From positions 1 to 64,000 of IMG/VR virus record IMGVR_UViG_3300012006_000002: DNA of 64,000 nt; one strand, written 5' to 3'. The position numbers were made by a program, and so were the translations under genes. The notes beneath the pieces were generated by a model. The model saw only the letters and a program-made list of their open reading frames with translations. It did not search any database and was not told where the DNA came from. The stretch is from a virus. Each line of letters opens with the position of its first letter. Position 1 is the stretch's first letter. Of the stretch, positions 25,354-34,567 are shown piece after piece.

Positions 25354-26976
25354 ATGTCTTCACGAATAGGTGGCGACGACTGGATGGTGGATAGCGACCG
25401 TGTGCGCCCTAAGACACCTTATCCGGAACCAAAGAAATCCAAACAAGGATCTACTATTGGATCTTTTCGTCATCAGATTATTGTTGGAGAACTTGACATC
25501 AGCGATTATGTTCTGGGCGGTCAAATTACCAGAACTTTATCCAATCCTGTTGGGTCATGGACTGTTAATTTACGACCTTTGTTAGGTCAAAATGATAATA
25601 GAATTAAAAGACTTGATATTGGATTAAATAATTTAGCGGAGTTGCGACTTGATAGATCCACTGAAGGAAAACCTCAACTTGTAATGAGGGGATTTGTCGA
25701 TGCGGAAGAATTTTCAGAAAAACCTTCTCAATCAAATGACGGAAGTCCGGGAAGAACATATACTCTTTCGGGCAGTGATACTGGGAAAATGCTGGAAAGA
25801 AGGCAAATTTTTATTCCCAATGATATTAGCGCGGCATCAATACATCAATTTTTAAGCAAACAATCTCCTATAGGTGTATTAAGTGAAATTTCTCAAATGG
25901 AAATTACCGATATGCGTGGCATTAATTCAAGTTTTGTTATGCCAATAAGCAAATGGGTCAATTTTTTTATTCAAAAAGTTTACAAAACAGAGTATGAGCG
26001 CGTTGTAAACATGACAAGAAATTCTGGTCAAAAAATATTTACAATGTCTACTCAAGTGGATGTTCCAATGATTGCATCAAAATTGGAAAGATTTCATGTA
26101 AGTCTTGCGCCATTGATGAATAATCAAAACGGAAGCATGTGGAATTTTATAGAATATTACTGCAAAAAACCGTTTATTGAAACATTTATTGAAGATAACG
26201 AAGATTCAACGATTTTTAATGTTCGCTGGAGTCCCCATAAAAAAGAAGTCATGAGAGACGGAAATCGTCGTCACGAATATCCTATGCAATCCAACGGATT
26301 ACGATGGTTCAATAGAGATGTTGAACGATTTGGAATTTATACTTCTGCAATACTTGAAAGAAGAATGAGAAGACAGGAATCTGATCGTTACACATATTTT
26401 AATACTATTCTTCATCCTTTCTTAAGTTCATCTGGAATAAATATTCCTGTTGGCGGTGGAGATCAACCTCACAACAATCCTTACTATGATACTGCTGGAT
26501 TTGACCAGTTTGGGTACCGGCCAATGGTTTCCGAAGTTCCTTGGCTTCCTCTTGTTGATTATGCTCTAGACACTTCCAATCCAAGGTATGGGCTTGAAGT
26601 TGCAAACACGCTTGCTGATTTGACTCAATGGCTTGTAGATAGTTTTACTTATACTGATCAACTGTATCAAGGATTTATTACTCTTATTGGAAACACTGAT
26701 ATTACCGTAGGAAGCGAATTGCACATCAAGGATACTGATGAGGAATACTATGTTGAAAGCGTCGAGCATATATGGCAAGTCTGGCCTTCTCCACAATTTA
26801 TTACACGCCTTGGCGTTACCAGAGGAACAATAAACGAATATTTGACTGCAGACACTAGTGTTGCTTCTGATCCATTTACACTTCCTAGAAGCAAATTTAT
26901 TCAAACTGGAAATTACAACAAACCAGTTACTCCAATTTTTGGATTAGTAACAGGCGGAGATACTGACAGTGACTGA
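25354..26976 (+). CDS. Tail hub protein (gp27/XkdQ-like)
   Basis: A 540-residue baseplate hub, starting 1 base after the tape measure (TAG-T-ATG). It shows the late-control D/gp27-like pattern: an N-terminal beta part with IIVGELDISDYVLGGQITRT, then SWTVNLRPLLGQND, then RTYTLSGSDTGKMLERRQIF, and a second half with ITLIGNTDITVGSELHIKD and EYYVESVEHIWQV. These correspond to the conserved 'gp27/XkdQ' segments that form the hub ring beneath the tail tube. Its GTG-started neighbour 26969 overlaps by 8 bases. It connects the tube with the spike in the next gene. Identification is by family pattern, not by a catalytic residue. Confidence 0.8.
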   Translation: MSSRIGGDDWMVDSDRVRPKTPYPEPKKSKQGSTIGSFRHQIIVGELDISDYVLGGQITRTLSNPVGSWTVNLRPLLGQNDNRIKRLDIGLNNLAELRLDRSTEGKPQLVMRGFVDAEEFSEKPSQSNDGSPGRTYTLSGSDTGKMLERRQIFIPNDISAASIHQFLSKQSPIGVLSEISQMEITDMRGINSSFVMPISKWVNFFIQKVYKTEYERVVNMTRNSGQKIFTMSTQVDVPMIASKLERFHVSLAPLMNNQNGSMWNFIEYYCKKPFIETFIEDNEDSTIFNVRWSPHKKEVMRDGNRRHEYPMQSNGLRWFNRDVERFGIYTSAILERRMRRQESDRYTYFNTILHPFLSSSGINIPVGGGDQPHNNPYYDTAGFDQFGYRPMVSEVPWLPLVDYALDTSNPRYGLEVANTLADLTQWLVDSFTYTDQLYQGFITLIGNTDITVGSELHIKDTDEEYYVESVEHIWQVWPSPQFITRLGVTRGTINEYLTADTSVASDPFTLPRSKFIQTGNYNKPVTPIFGLVTGGDTDSD

Positions 26977-27727
26977 TTCTGAATATATTCCTAGCAGCAT
27001 TTTGGGATCTTCAAGTCTTTCTGATCATAGGTCAGGAAGGGTGAATTCCTACTCAAGGGTTCCCGGAGCAATATATGCTCGCGTCATCGGTGTTAATTGG
27101 GCTGCTCGTACCGTTGATTGCATTGGGCTGCATACGCAAGCAGGAGCGGGGCCATGGTATGGAGTTCCTGTAATGTCTTCCGTATTCACTCAATCAGAGG
27201 GATTGCACTGGCTTCCGTCGATATCCAAGCCATCCGAAGAGAATCCTCAAGCAAATGCAAAACTAGAAGGCACAAATGACGGACTTGCAATTCTTGATTT
27301 TGTGTACGGTGATCCGTTAAATCCAATTTGTCTTGGATTTATATCACCGGGAGCAAATCAATTTTCTTTTGACGAACCCGGAACAAAAATTACTCGTCAT
27401 TCAAGTAATGTGTATGATCGTTTGACAGCAAATGGAACCTATGAATTTTCTTTTCCAGATGGGACATTTTTAAAAATTGCTCCCTCAATTGAAGGATATA
27501 ATTTAACTGATTTAACTGGGAAAAATGTCAGAAATTCTGCGGAAAATCCGTGGTCAATTCCAAAAGATTCTCCAAGAATTATTTCATTTTCTCATCCTTC
27601 AGGAACATCTATCACTATTGATTCTACAGGAAATATAAACATTTATTCCGCGGGATCAATAAGTATTGTCAGTAGCAATGGATCTGTTTCTCTTCGAAGC
27701 AGATCAGATAGTTTTACGATTGATTAA
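26969..27727 (+). CDS. Baseplate spike protein (gp5/gpV-like, OB-fold and beta-helix)
   Basis: A 252-residue protein starting with GTG 26969 in an 8-base overlap with the hub gene. Residues of about 25-125 look like the gpV/gp5 OB-fold: PGAIYARVIGVNWAARTVDC, GPWYGVPVMSSVF, GDPLNPICLGFISPGAN (the last is the usual 'YGDP..P...G.' ending). Residues of about 195-252 are a short beta-helix (SGTSITIDSTGNINIYSAG, SISIVSSNGSVSLRS), like the membrane-piercing needle of contractile tails. No lysozyme domain is inserted, unlike T4 gp5. No terminal metal-binding PAAR-like HxH motif was recognised. It caps the tube and is pushed through the cell envelope on contraction. Confidence 0.8.
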   Translation: MTDSEYIPSSILGSSSLSDHRSGRVNSYSRVPGAIYARVIGVNWAARTVDCIGLHTQAGAGPWYGVPVMSSVFTQSEGLHWLPSISKPSEENPQANAKLEGTNDGLAILDFVYGDPLNPICLGFISPGANQFSFDEPGTKITRHSSNVYDRLTANGTYEFSFPDGTFLKIAPSIEGYNLTDLTGKNVRNSAENPWSIPKDSPRIISFSHPSGTSITIDSTGNINIYSAGSISIVSSNGSVSLRSRSDSFTID

Positions 27728-27730
27728 TTA

Positions 27731-29683
27731 ATGCCTATTACCACTAATTCATTAAAATTAACCTCTGATTTAAAATTATCTTCCATTGCAACTCCTGCTG
27801 CTCCGGGAGCTGGGCTTGTTGTTATATACACCAAGTCTGATGGAAAAATTTATTATCGAGCTGGAGCAACTGGCGCTGAAAGCGTTGTTGGAGTTGGAGG
27901 TTTTGGCAACTACACGATTCCGTCAGTTGACGGATCAAGCGGATATGCACTTGTGACCAACGGATTGGGTACATTAAGTTGGGCACCCTCGCCAGCTCAA
28001 GCAACCACGACGCTGACTAGTCTTGGCATTGGTGCCGCAGCTCCTCCAACCGGAAGATTGGACATATCTGCTGATGGATATGCTAAAGAATTATCAAATT
28101 ATTCTTCTACAAGTATTATGAACATTTCTGGCACAATGTCTTTAAATCAGCCAACAGGAAGTCAGATGAGTTTGCTTCAAACATTTTCTACATCTGTTTC
28201 TTCTTTACGAATAGATAATATTTTGAAGTTTACTTCAACTGGAACGTATTCGTTTTTTGCGGGATCGTCCACCGGCATCGTTGCGGGCATACTATGCCAG
28301 CCAACATATTGGCTCGCTACTGAAAATACTACTTCCCCATCTACTTTAACTGTAGCGCGAGGCATGCAGGTTAGAGTTACTGCAAAAAAAAGTGGCACTG
28401 GATTGGTGAGAATATTTAGCATAGCCGGAATAGAAATATATCCTCCTGCCTATCAAACAGACTCTGCTCTGCAATTATTTCCAACAGGTGTTGCCAGTCT
28501 TTCTACGGATTCGGGATATAATGAATGGTATGGTGTGGCAGGAATTTCCATATATAATCAAGGAAATTCTTCTGTCAAAGAATCTGTTGGACTGGTTGTT
28601 CATGCTCAATCTTCCTCGAATATTACTACTGCAATACTAAGTATTACGTCCAGTGCAAATCCTCCTTCATTTACTATTACTCACGCCATTAAAACAAACG
28701 ATGCTACTCCCGTATGTCCGGCTATTCCCGTCGGAACTCCAGTGACAATTTCTGCAGTAAATACTGATTTTAACGGAACGTGGAGAGTTGCAAGTTCCAC
28801 AGGAGGATCTGCCACTGGAACAATTACTTTTTTAACTTCATCAGCACTAACGGCACCATCAGTAACTCAGTCAAGTACAATTACTCTAGATACCGCATTC
28901 TCTGCAATTTTCCGAGGCGGCCGTGTTGGAATCGGCGTCGATCATCCCAAGTCGGAGCTTGATGTCAAGGGCACATTGTTACTGACCGGCTCTGTCAGCG
29001 GCTATGTAGGATTTAAACCAGCTACGAATGCTGGATCTACTATATATACACTTCCTTCTGCTGCTCCATCTTCTGGATCGTATTTACGATCAGATGCCTC
29101 AAATAATTTATATTGGTCTGATGCGGTATCATCACGGGCGGTCGCAACTGTCAGCAGAACACTTGTGCCAATTTCAAATATTATTGTTGCAGATGATACT
29201 CCCGTTTCATCTATTGTTTTTACTGCTATTCCTCAAATTTATAAAGATCTTTTTATTAGGTTTACTTCTTTAATAAATGATCAATATAATCAATATGTAC
29301 AACTAAGATTTAACAATAGTACAAATTTTTACTACAGCACTGATGAAATTAGTTCTGGAGCGGGTAATGCCAATAATCAATATCCATCTCTTAATTATAT
29401 TATTTGCGGAAGGTCAGCATCAAACATTTATAATGCAGAAAATACCTCAGAAGGAGAAATAAATATTCCAAGATATTCTTCCACAGTAAATGCAAAATCT
29501 GTTTATGGTAGAAGCATTCAACCTCAAGAAATTATTTCAGGAGGTAGCGGATCTCCTACTGTTTGGAGCATAGGCGGTCGATCAAGTCAAACATCAGCGA
29601 TAACCACCATTTCTTTTACTCCCAGTTCTGGATCATTTGTTTACCCTACTTCTTTTTATTTATATGGCGTTTCTGAAGCATAA
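27731..29683 (+). CDS. Fibre protein with repeats and IPQIYKDL-type C-terminal domain
   Basis: A 650-residue Ser/Thr-rich protein. Residues of about 15-45 carry TPAAPGAGLVVIYTKSDGKI with YYRAG, an N-terminal module also present in 9329-12568. Near residue 300 it has NPPSFTITH, GTPVTISAVNTDFNGTWRVA, a copy of the beta module seen in 5344-8175 and the sheath. Then RVGIGVDHPKSELDVKGTL and YVGFKPATNAGSTIYTLPSA are fibre repeats, and the C-terminal 150 residues (SIVFTAIPQIYKDLFIRF ... FYLYGVSEA) are the terminal adhesin domain also in 8175-8933 and 15919-16515. Its location between spike and baseplate genes suggests a short baseplate-attached fibre. Confidence 0.75.
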   Translation: MPITTNSLKLTSDLKLSSIATPAAPGAGLVVIYTKSDGKIYYRAGATGAESVVGVGGFGNYTIPSVDGSSGYALVTNGLGTLSWAPSPAQATTTLTSLGIGAAAPPTGRLDISADGYAKELSNYSSTSIMNISGTMSLNQPTGSQMSLLQTFSTSVSSLRIDNILKFTSTGTYSFFAGSSTGIVAGILCQPTYWLATENTTSPSTLTVARGMQVRVTAKKSGTGLVRIFSIAGIEIYPPAYQTDSALQLFPTGVASLSTDSGYNEWYGVAGISIYNQGNSSVKESVGLVVHAQSSSNITTAILSITSSANPPSFTITHAIKTNDATPVCPAIPVGTPVTISAVNTDFNGTWRVASSTGGSATGTITFLTSSALTAPSVTQSSTITLDTAFSAIFRGGRVGIGVDHPKSELDVKGTLLLTGSVSGYVGFKPATNAGSTIYTLPSAAPSSGSYLRSDASNNLYWSDAVSSRAVATVSRTLVPISNIIVADDTPVSSIVFTAIPQIYKDLFIRFTSLINDQYNQYVQLRFNNSTNFYYSTDEISSGAGNANNQYPSLNYIICGRSASNIYNAENTSEGEINIPRYSSTVNAKSVYGRSIQPQEIISGGSGSPTVWSIGGRSSQTSAITTISFTPSSGSFVYPTSFYLYGVSEA

Positions 29684-29739
29684 GTAATTCAATTTTATGC
29701 TGAAAATTTTTTTCTGTAGCCAGAATAAATTCTTGTGAG

Positions 29740-29748
29740 TGCTATACT
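29740..29748 (+). promoter_or_regulatory. Extended -10 promoter candidate before 29777
   Basis: TGC (29740-29742) plus TATACT (29743-29748) gives an extended -10, in the 93-base gap between the fibre 27731 and 29777. No good -35 is present. A GGGAG lies downstream at 29759-29763 but 13 bases from ATG 29777. Confidence 0.45.
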
Positions 29749-29776
29749 AGATATATCAGGGAGATAGCAATACGAC

Positions 29777-32359
29777 ATGTCAATGTATGATCCAAGCATT
29801 TATAGTGATCAAACTGGAAGGTTTACCGCTGCAACGAATGAAGTTGGAGCAATTCCAGACGTATCTCCACTCTCATCTCCTCCTAAAACAATTTTTGATC
29901 AGGATTCAACTGTCTTTTGCTCATTGACGCTTATTGATAAAAATGGAGAACTTAAACTTGAGTATCAATTTTACGTAAGTCCAGAATCAATTTCTATAGA
30001 AGTTCCTTCACGAGTTGCTGTATATCAAAGCATACTTGGCAATACCTACATTGACCATCTCGGTCAAGGAGTATCGAGCATTTCCTTGGCTGGAACAACT
30101 GCTTTTAAGGGAAAACACGGCATCGGGTTTGGCTACGCACAGTATGCAATATTGCGTCAAATTATTGATCTTTATAATGAAGAATGCAGAGCGGGAAATG
30201 CCAGATCTGTTCGATTGAGACTGGCGCTGAAGTTTCCTGACTCTCCAGATTATGGCGAATGGGATGTTACACTCAGAAATTACGTTTTATCTCGAAATGT
30301 AGCTCAGCCTCTTTTGTTTAGATATCAATTAACGCTTCTTTGCCTTGGGAAAAATTCTCAAGAAATCGGCGTTGATATAGAGCCTCGCCTATTGCAAGAG
30401 TTGCCACTTGTTTCAGCGGACATAATACGACAATCGCAAATTGTGTCGCCTGCGCCAATAGTGGCCGCAGGATCGGATGAAAAAAGTGAGCCAGTTGTAA
30501 TCGTATCAAGCGGAGACGGCAAAGGACCGGGGGATGTGGCGCCACCGGGATGGTATTACTATTCTGTTCCGGACTGGAGTTCCCCCACTTTTCTTCCCGC
30601 AAGAACTAGCACCGGAGCGGCCGTGGTGTATAGGAACAATATTGTAAAAATTGCGGATTTTTCAAGTGATTTTCCTACGGCTGTTACGAATATTTCTCTT
30701 ACTATTCCTACTCATGTTTCAAATAATAGATTAATAGTTTTGTTTATAGGCCCATGCCATGGCGGCCAAGTACCAACAGTGTCCTGTACTGGTTTACAAT
30801 TTTTACAATTAGAGGATGCACAGGCCATCACTCCGTGGAAATTTATGACTATTCCTTTAGGATATACTGGTTATGATAATGGAATCACCAAGGTTTATTA
30901 TGCGTATTTACCTACTAACGAAACATTTAATGCAACGATTACGATTACATTTGTTGCAGGAGCAAACAGATATTGGGGTTCAGTAGCTGGCGCATGTTTT
31001 GCAGGAGTTGATCCAACAAATGGAATAACAAAAATAATACGAGAAAATCCAAAGACTCGCCACAAAACTCCTGACCACAACGATACGGGTCGCTTAAAAT
31101 CTGAGTTTAAAGTGCCTGTTGGAACAGCGCTGTCAACGACAGATGTTGCTCTTGGATATATTTCAGTCAATATTGAAAATACTGCTTTGTTTAACTCTAA
31201 GGTATCGCTAAACCGTAGGTATTTTACTGATATTAATTCTTCTATGACGTGGTATGAAGTTATGTTGCAAAATGAAAAAAAATCTTATACGGAATATAGC
31301 GGATATCCATGCCCCGGAATGACCATTTGGCATGATCCCAGAGTATTTACTAGCGATCCGCCTACACTTTTGGAAGACCTTAAGCCAACACGATCTGGTC
31401 GTTCAGTACCTTCTGTCGCCAATGGGGGGGTTTTTTCATATTATGTTGGAGGGTATATATTTCAAATTCTCAAGAGTTTTTGGGAATTAATTGATAAGTA
31501 TTTTTTTCATGAAAAATCAAATCATAGCAACGCACGATTAATAACTTCAAAATTCAACACACTTTCTAGTTTTAATCTAGACGCATACAATACCAATTTG
31601 GGAGGTCTTGTTCTTGCCAACGGTAAATCCCAAGCAATAAGTACTAATGCTTACACTTTTTTTGGAAAAACATACATTGTCGAAAAAACACTGGAAGATC
31701 CTTGGATTTCTTATGAAGATAGAGTGGATGGACCCTCTGGACCAAAAATTACACAGGTAGTTAAACAATGGACTCACAATTCAAATCCCGACGGATATCA
31801 TCCAGATGTTCAAACTAACTACTACAGGGTGCGGACACAACTATGTGATCAAGATCCTGACGACAAGCAATATTACACAAAAGGATATTTGATTTGCTCA
31901 ACTGACCAAAAGGGATCCATGAATGAGGGCTTGGATCCGAAAAATCTGCTTACGTTCTCAATTAGAGATTATTGGGGATATCATTTGAACGGATCATATG
32001 TCCTGCTGAAAGCCTATAATCTACCGTCTCATACCCCGACAGCAACTCCCGCAAGTCCCTTGAGTCCAACAGCGCCTTCAACTCGCGCTACTATGACTCC
32101 TGCAACTAGGGCATTGCTGGTAAAAGCAGACGTTCTTCCGAGAAATATTCTCGAACTTATTAGAGAGTGGATTAATCCGGATCATCAAACCGGAACCGCA
32201 CCATTTGATCAATGTGTTGATAGACTGAAAAAAGACAATTCTGCCATTTTGGGAACATATGATGTATTTCAAGACCTCCCCTCAAATGTTGTGATTAAAG
32301 TTGCAATAGACGATTTGCGAGCAATAGTGCCCGCACTTCCCCCTCCCCCTGTTCCATAA
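29777..32359 (+). CDS. Baseplate protein with N-terminal wedge-adaptor-like domain
   Basis: An 860-residue protein. Its N-terminal 220 residues contain LTLIDKNGELKLEYQFYVSP, VYQSILGNTYIDHLGQGVSS, ISLAGTTAFK and WDVTLRNYVLSRNV...PLLFRYQLTLLCLG. These read like the domain in baseplate-adaptor proteins (XkdP/gp53-type region) of contractile tails, in which a conserved R..T....yvd.lG.G.s.i.L.GtT pattern occurs. The middle and C-terminal parts have no recognised domain and include an unusual stretch with many His, Trp, and Pro before a Pro-rich end (PALPPPPVP). It may bind fibre proteins. It sits after the fibre gene and before the gp25-like gene. A baseplate role is strongly suggested by position. 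Confidence 0.6.
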   Translation: MSMYDPSIYSDQTGRFTAATNEVGAIPDVSPLSSPPKTIFDQDSTVFCSLTLIDKNGELKLEYQFYVSPESISIEVPSRVAVYQSILGNTYIDHLGQGVSSISLAGTTAFKGKHGIGFGYAQYAILRQIIDLYNEECRAGNARSVRLRLALKFPDSPDYGEWDVTLRNYVLSRNVAQPLLFRYQLTLLCLGKNSQEIGVDIEPRLLQELPLVSADIIRQSQIVSPAPIVAAGSDEKSEPVVIVSSGDGKGPGDVAPPGWYYYSVPDWSSPTFLPARTSTGAAVVYRNNIVKIADFSSDFPTAVTNISLTIPTHVSNNRLIVLFIGPCHGGQVPTVSCTGLQFLQLEDAQAITPWKFMTIPLGYTGYDNGITKVYYAYLPTNETFNATITITFVAGANRYWGSVAGACFAGVDPTNGITKIIRENPKTRHKTPDHNDTGRLKSEFKVPVGTALSTTDVALGYISVNIENTALFNSKVSLNRRYFTDINSSMTWYEVMLQNEKKSYTEYSGYPCPGMTIWHDPRVFTSDPPTLLEDLKPTRSGRSVPSVANGGVFSYYVGGYIFQILKSFWELIDKYFFHEKSNHSNARLITSKFNTLSSFNLDAYNTNLGGLVLANGKSQAISTNAYTFFGKTYIVEKTLEDPWISYEDRVDGPSGPKITQVVKQWTHNSNPDGYHPDVQTNYYRVRTQLCDQDPDDKQYYTKGYLICSTDQKGSMNEGLDPKNLLTFSIRDYWGYHLNGSYVLLKAYNLPSHTPTATPASPLSPTAPSTRATMTPATRALLVKADVLPRNILELIREWINPDHQTGTAPFDQCVDRLKKDNSAILGTYDVFQDLPSNVVIKVAIDDLRAIVPALPPPPVP

Positions 32360-32385
32360 TATTTGTATTGCGATTAGGAGTATGT

Positions 32386-32928
32386 ATGCCTGTTTCCGTA
32401 ATTTCTTCATCTGTTGTGCCAAATACAACGTTTAGCCGTGATTCGTCTACTTTACTTGAGTTTAATCCAGACATACTTTCTCTTATTAATACGTATACGT
32501 CAATTAATAATTTTAATTTTTTCTTAAAGTCCGCATCTTCTTATAGAGACGCAACTCCCGAGCATACGAAAATATTATTAGGAAAAATATTTCATGCTTG
32601 TGCAAAAATTTTTTCTGGTATTAAATTAGAAGGTCAATTTATCGCCACAGTTCATACAGATATTTATTTATCTCAACTATGCATGATTTGCTATACAATG
32701 GAATCTTGGATGATTGACAATAGATTTAAATCTTCAATCAAACTATCATCCGGCGGCGATGTTGTATTAGACATGAACGCTGAAGCATCACTAGCGTTTG
32801 ATGACATTAATAATTGGAATCTCTTTTCTTCTCTTTTTTCCGAATCTTCAACAAGCGCTCCGTTTGATTTAAATGAAAAACTATTTATATTGTTGAGCGG
32901 ATGTTCTTTTAATTTTTCTACGAGGTAA
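32386..32928 (+). CDS. Unknown baseplate-region protein
   Basis: The start ATG 32386 has AGGAG five bases upstream. An earlier in-frame TTG at 32368 is less likely. The 180-residue product (MPVSVISSSVVPNTTFSRDS...) has a helical central part (TKILLGKIFHACAKIFSGI, DIYLSQLCMICYTMESWM) between beta-rich ends. No family is recognised. Neighbours are two baseplate genes on the same strand, 4 bases from the next gene, so it is probably a baseplate component or assembly factor. No signal peptide or membrane helix. The three Cys residues do not form an obvious metal site. Confidence 0.5.
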   Translation: MPVSVISSSVVPNTTFSRDSSTLLEFNPDILSLINTYTSINNFNFFLKSASSYRDATPEHTKILLGKIFHACAKIFSGIKLEGQFIATVHTDIYLSQLCMICYTMESWMIDNRFKSSIKLSSGGDVVLDMNAEASLAFDDINNWNLFSSLFSESSTSAPFDLNEKLFILLSGCSFNFSTR

Positions 32929-32932
32929 TAAA

Positions 32933-34531
32933 ATGTCATTTTATAAAAATTATATTGTAAAACAAAATGACACTATAGAATTAATTGCTGATAAATATTT
33001 GGGCGGATCTCAAAATGCGGGTCAAATTATTGAAATAAATAAATTAAGATTTCCTTATATTTCTTCTAATCCTAAAGATAAATTAAGTTTATCAAAAACA
33101 GAATCGTCGCTTACATCCGCTTTGACATATGGATCCACTTCAATAAATCTATCATCTTATATTTCATCTAAATCTATTAACGAGCAGTATCTTCGTTCAA
33201 GATATATTTTTTTCATATCATCAAGCACCTCAACAGGGTCATTTAAATATGATAAATTTTTTATAAAAAAATATTATTCTCGTGATGAACTCGTTCCATC
33301 AAATACAGATGGCAATCCAATTACAATACCGTCTGGAACACTTGTGTTTGATTGTCCGGTTGTTGCTCCTCCATCAATCTCCGCGCAAGATGCGGGACTT
33401 CTTTCCTTTTCTCAAAATTGCGTTTTTTCCGGATCATTATCCGGAACTACCCTAACTGTTACTTCAATTTCTTCTGGATTACTTTCTGTTGGAATGAGTA
33501 TTTTTTCTACAGAACTATCTGGAGGATCTAAAAAAATAACGGAAAATTTAACTGGATCTGGCGGTGTTGGAACATATCGTATTGTAAATGATTCAAATAT
33601 ATCTGGTTATTACAAAAATTTATTTGCATCTTTTGAATCATCTTCCGTGCCTTTTGCAAGAAAATATTATGTAAAATATTCTTACATTTCCTCTTCTGGA
33701 GAGACACTAGCATCACCGCTTCCTCGTGATCCATATTATGGAAACAGTTTTTCTTTTTCAGTTCCAGCTAATCAATTATTAACTGTTTCGTCTCCGTTGG
33801 TTTGGCCAGACGGAGTGATTGCTGTTAAATTGTATATTGGAACATCTATTGGATTTGAATCATATCAAGCAACTCTTTTTAGTACAAACAGCTCATACAT
33901 AGAACCTGTCAATGGATTAAATAAAACAACTATCTATCCTCCCACATCTAACACTGCTTTAATTGGATTTTCTTCGACGTATTCATCTGGAACTGAATTT
34001 TCAGTTCACGAAAATAGTGATCATTTATTTTCAAGAGTTGTTAGCTATGGAGAAATATTATTTCTCCCATCTAAATTAATGACGCAGTCATTGATTTATA
34101 ATAATTCAAAATCCAATCAATTTATTAGCAGTCTTGGGTCCGATATGAAACTTGACACATCTGGACAACTGATTTTTCAAGGCATTTATGGTGGAGATAT
34201 TGGAACAGTCTCTAATGTGGAAAATCTTCGTCAGTCTTTAAAAAATCGACTTACTACGCGATTTGGCGAATTAACTACTCAGCCAAATTACGGAAATAAA
34301 GCATTGGCATATATTGGTTATAAATATAGATCGTCGTTTTTAATGATGGTTCGATCTGCGTTTATTGAGTGCGTCAAACAAGAGCCTAGAATACAAAAAA
34401 TAGTTTCTCTTGAAATATATTATAATAAAAATTTGTCCGCAGTAATAATAAAAAATTTAATTGTAAAGGTATCCGAAGGGGATTCTCCTGATACTCAGAT
34501 CAGTATTGATAGTCTTGCGCTTCGAACCTAA
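32933..34531 (+). CDS. Baseplate wedge protein: LysM-like N-terminus, gp25-like C-terminus
   Basis: A 532-residue protein. The first 50 residues (YIVKQNDTIELIADKYLGGS, IIEINKLRFPYIS) resemble a LysM domain, as in baseplate proteins that attach to the spike complex. Residues of about 430-532 (LKNRLTTRFGELTTQPNYG, ALAYIGYKYRSSFLMMVRSA, EPRIQKIVSLEI) are a gpW/gp25-like domain of the wedge. In between lie a 'GSLSGTTLTVTS...GVGTYRI' module near 165-225 and a beta/FN3-like part (YYVKYSYISSSGETLASPLP). So LysM and gp25 functions are fused here and the linker carries mobile modules. It precedes baseplate J, as in many contractile-tail operons. Confidence 0.75.
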   Translation: MSFYKNYIVKQNDTIELIADKYLGGSQNAGQIIEINKLRFPYISSNPKDKLSLSKTESSLTSALTYGSTSINLSSYISSKSINEQYLRSRYIFFISSSTSTGSFKYDKFFIKKYYSRDELVPSNTDGNPITIPSGTLVFDCPVVAPPSISAQDAGLLSFSQNCVFSGSLSGTTLTVTSISSGLLSVGMSIFSTELSGGSKKITENLTGSGGVGTYRIVNDSNISGYYKNLFASFESSSVPFARKYYVKYSYISSSGETLASPLPRDPYYGNSFSFSVPANQLLTVSSPLVWPDGVIAVKLYIGTSIGFESYQATLFSTNSSYIEPVNGLNKTTIYPPTSNTALIGFSSTYSSGTEFSVHENSDHLFSRVVSYGEILFLPSKLMTQSLIYNNSKSNQFISSLGSDMKLDTSGQLIFQGIYGGDIGTVSNVENLRQSLKNRLTTRFGELTTQPNYGNKALAYIGYKYRSSFLMMVRSAFIECVKQEPRIQKIVSLEIYYNKNLSAVIIKNLIVKVSEGDSPDTQISIDSLALRT

Positions 34532-34562
34532 AAGCACGTGCTTTGTTACAGATTGGTATAAT
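34531..34562 (+). promoter_or_regulatory. Palindrome plus TATAAT before the baseplate J gene
   Basis: A perfect 14-bp palindrome (AAAGCACGTGCTTT, 34531-34544) directly follows the stop of 32933-34531. TTGG then TATAAT (34557-34562, TGG forms an extended -10) lies 5 bases before the ATG 34568. There is no Shine-Dalgarno site, so transcription from this -10 would give a leaderless message. Confidence 0.4.
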
Positions 34563-34567
34563 GCATC

